Below are positions 62,201 to 64,000 of a DNA stretch of 64,000 nt, piece after piece (position 1 is the stretch's first letter; every line of letters starts with the position of its first letter). Position numbers and translations under genes: made by a program. The notes beneath the pieces are model-generated. The model ran no database searches, was not told the DNA's origin, and saw nothing but the letters and a program-made list of their open reading frames with translations. Location of the stretch: the NCBI RefSeq assembly GCF_024323335.1, contig NC_066585.1, forward strand, positions 76,308,109 to 76,372,108, given 5' to 3'. The stretch is from Lathyrus oleraceus (taxonomy: Eukaryota > Streptophyta > Magnoliopsida > Fabales > Fabaceae).

Positions 62201-63368
62201 AAACTATTCTGTTTCTTCCCTCATTCCATAACTCCCTGAAGCTTATGCCAGTTTATTCACCAATCACCGTAACTGTTACTGAGAGGATAAACTTGGCTTC
62301 TCTTGATGAAGGTGTGTATTTGCTTATTGCCTTTCATTTATAACTTTTGTTAATAGTAATATCATATGCAACGAGAATTTGTTTGTTATTTTAAATTCAG
62401 TTAAAATGCAACCTGTACAAACGCAACCTGTACAAACTGCTGCTTGGTTGAGTGTTTGCACAATCAAATTGACCTGTCCAACATTTATATCAATGGCCTA
62501 TGGGAGAAAAAGAAAACACCATTTTTTCACTTCTTTTCTTTTTTGCTTCACTTTTATAAAGTCTATTTCATACCGATTTCTTTTCTCTTTATGATGTACT
62601 ACTGAGACTGATTAAGCAATTTTGGTGCACCCAGTGTCTTGTTCTTACCCCTCTTTGTGGTTTGGCTACAAAAAAAATTGAGTTTTCTGATTTGAGTTTT
62701 AATGCAGGTCTAATAATGGGGGCTTCATTTGTCGTGACTGCATCTTCTTATCATGTGATCGAAACCAATTCCGATGATACTGATCAGTCAGACATGAATG
62801 CTCAACGTGAGTAGTAGGTTCCTTCTTCATTGAAATTCTATCACCAGTGTCATTGTCATTAGTCCTGAATTGTTGCTGTTCAATTTTTATTGGTCAAATT
62901 CTTCAAAGTTTATTTTTTTTCCTAACTTGATTATGATTTGACAGTTTTTCAAGGCCTTGCTAGTGTTCTACATTCAATGGACCAGGGTTTGATATGTTCT
63001 TCAAATTGTGATTTAGAAACAATGACAGAGGCTCCTTATCATTGTTACTACATTCTGCAGCCATCAGATAATGGACCAATGCTTATGAGGGTGAGAACTA
63101 GTTTTTGCTCTTTATCCCTCTAAATCTCCGCCTCCGCACATTAGCACGTAGTATAATAACAACAACCATGCAGTGTCATTACAATGAAGTAGAATGTATA
63201 TTGGGTTCCTAACATACACGTTGATGATGATTCACCACTTTTCATCATCCATAAAACATGCAGCGCCTTGCAGGGGCAGAAGAAGTCAAACAAGCTCCTG
63301 ACAACCGATTAATTAATCCATCAGTCAATAAGGATGTAGAGAACTCTGTTCAAGCCTGTTTGCTAAAG
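59297..63368 (+). CDS. Multi-exon uncharacterised gene, M1AP-like architecture; 3' end beyond the window
   Basis: Ten exons join in phase with GT-AG introns: 59297-59365, 59504-59644, 59763-59871, 59973-60106, 60208-60352, 61339-61517, 62074-62311, 62708-62806, 62945-63090, 63264-63368, giving 455 codons without a stop. The start MVQLCFVLDLR resembles the first strand of a von Willebrand-A-like fold, followed by a ten-serine run, RKVIVITSILP, a Cys motif (CRCHGIPL ... CP), DEGLIMGASFVV, and YHCYYILQPSDNGPMLMR. I do not recognise a named plant gene. The order of these blocks resembles animal meiosis-1-associated protein (M1AP), as I recall it. Clean exons argue for a functional nuclear gene. 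Exons may continue after 63368. Confidence 0.85.
59873..59918. repeat. (GT)n-type microsatellite in intron 3
   Basis: GTGTGTGCGTGTGTGTGTTT followed by TGTGTGTT repeats immediately after the donor site. Confidence 0.9.
60560..60905 (-). pseudogene. Antisense LINE (RTE-like) fragment in intron 5
   Basis: Minus-strand translation across frames gives VPLQLKEMVYLESCK, TVKNQEQNKFSVIEM, WICGNTR and DRISNECIRE. These match the C-terminal RT region of plant LINEs I recall as RTE-type, where AVKNQHENK, MLRWMCG and RIRNECIRE-like blocks occur. Many stops show decay. It explains much of the large 986 bp intron. Confidence 0.6.
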
Positions 63369-63597
63369 GTGTGATTTAAACATCTACACTGAAATTTACC
63401 TTTTTTTTGTTCCTTTTTTCCTTCGATCGACTTATTGATACAGACAAGAAATTGTATGTGGGCGTTATTTTGTGCGGATGATTTGTGGAGAATAAGAAAA
63501 CCCCTCATGCATAAAATTTTACATTTAGGTTTCTTTAATGTTTTGGGAGCTCTGCATATCTGAATTTATCTGAGAAAATATTGCCCGTTCACTGTAG

Positions 63598-63681
63598 AGG
63601 ATTGAAGAAAGGTTGACTTGGCTGAACTCCAAAGATGGTCAATATGTTTATGAAATAGAAAAGTTGGATACTCTAAAATAG
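63598..63681 (+). other. Candidate terminal exon
   Basis: After TGTAG at 63593-63597 the phase expected from exon 10 reads 27 codons, RIEERLTWLNSKDGQYVYEI and so on, ending TAG at 63679-63681. It joins in frame to exon 10, but no homologous tail is known to me, so it may be fortuitous or an alternative 3' end. The rest of 63369-64000 shows no other exon. Confidence 0.3.
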
Positions 63682-64000
63682 GAGATAAACTTTACCAACA
63701 GAACAAAATATAACAGAACATGAAAAAAAAATAGAATATTAAGATATTATTCGATAAGCACTGTCTCCTTCATTTGCACGTCCTTTCAACTAGACAGACT
63801 GGTGGTTGGTTAGCCTTTGGTTTGCAGCTAATGGAAGTTTGTTTGAGACAAGGGGTTTTTAAAAATCTTTGCTAGTTGCGATGCAGGTGGAACAAACTTG
63901 GTGACTTACAATCCTGTGTTACTTTTTACCAACGAAAAGTAAGTCAACTTGATTGTTTAGAGCGGGAGTTAAACATTGGGTTGACTTTGAGATGTGAGAC

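Noticed and set aside
63444..63560. Alternative exon after ATACAG at 63438-63443
   Set aside because: It would stay open for 39 codons in phase but shows no resemblance to the rest of the protein and has weak coding character.

Overview
This is plant nuclear DNA. Spliced plant genes, long plant LTR retrotransposons of several lineages, TA and GA microsatellites and no bacterial-style operons support this. The 4.8 kb solo LTRs of Ogre/Tat character, the Athila element, the SIRE-type copia element and the legume-like repeats suggest a large-genome legume of the pea/vetch tribe. The species is an inference and was not tested.

Region 1 (1-9214) is the 3' part of a Ty3/gypsy Athila-lineage element: gag end, protease, reverse transcriptase, RNase H, integrase, two paralogous ATHILA-type downstream ORFs, polypurine tract and 3' LTR. 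The second downstream ORF has its own TATA box behind a cluster of TGACG/CGTCA motifs. The element sits inside a broken Mutator (MULE) transposase gene.

Region 2 (9215-14240) holds that MULE gene on the minus strand, a divergent plant-mobile-domain (PMD) pseudogene on the plus strand, a shared repeat-filled promoter region, and a LINE fragment.

Region 3 (14489-40921) is a Russian-doll nest. A 5'-truncated SIRE-like copia element (about 15104-33246) is split in its RNase H region by an Ogre-like solo LTR (TSD ACATT). That solo LTR is split by a young minus-strand copia element (TSD CAACC). A second solo LTR of the same family lies in inverted orientation at 33780-38624 (TSD GTATC). LTR pieces with matching TGTCGTA/TACGACA ends at 14489 and 40921 may be two ends of one split LTR.

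Region 4 (40922-49708) has a gypsy LTR remnant, an unassigned stretch, and a TRIM (44022-49708) whose 3' LTR is interrupted by a 5.1 kb decayed copia element.

Region 5 (49709-64000) is more gene-like: a 102-residue protein gene at 50528, a decayed hAT transposon, a 184 bp Mutator-type MITE with a 9 bp TSD, a promoter-plus-first-exon-like stretch with tandem repeats, and a well-preserved multi-exon gene from 59297 running off the right edge. Its ten readable exons join in phase into 455 codons. The architecture resembles the animal meiosis protein M1AP, which is my most interesting protein-level lead. Only the 50528 gene and the 59297 gene look like functional host genes.
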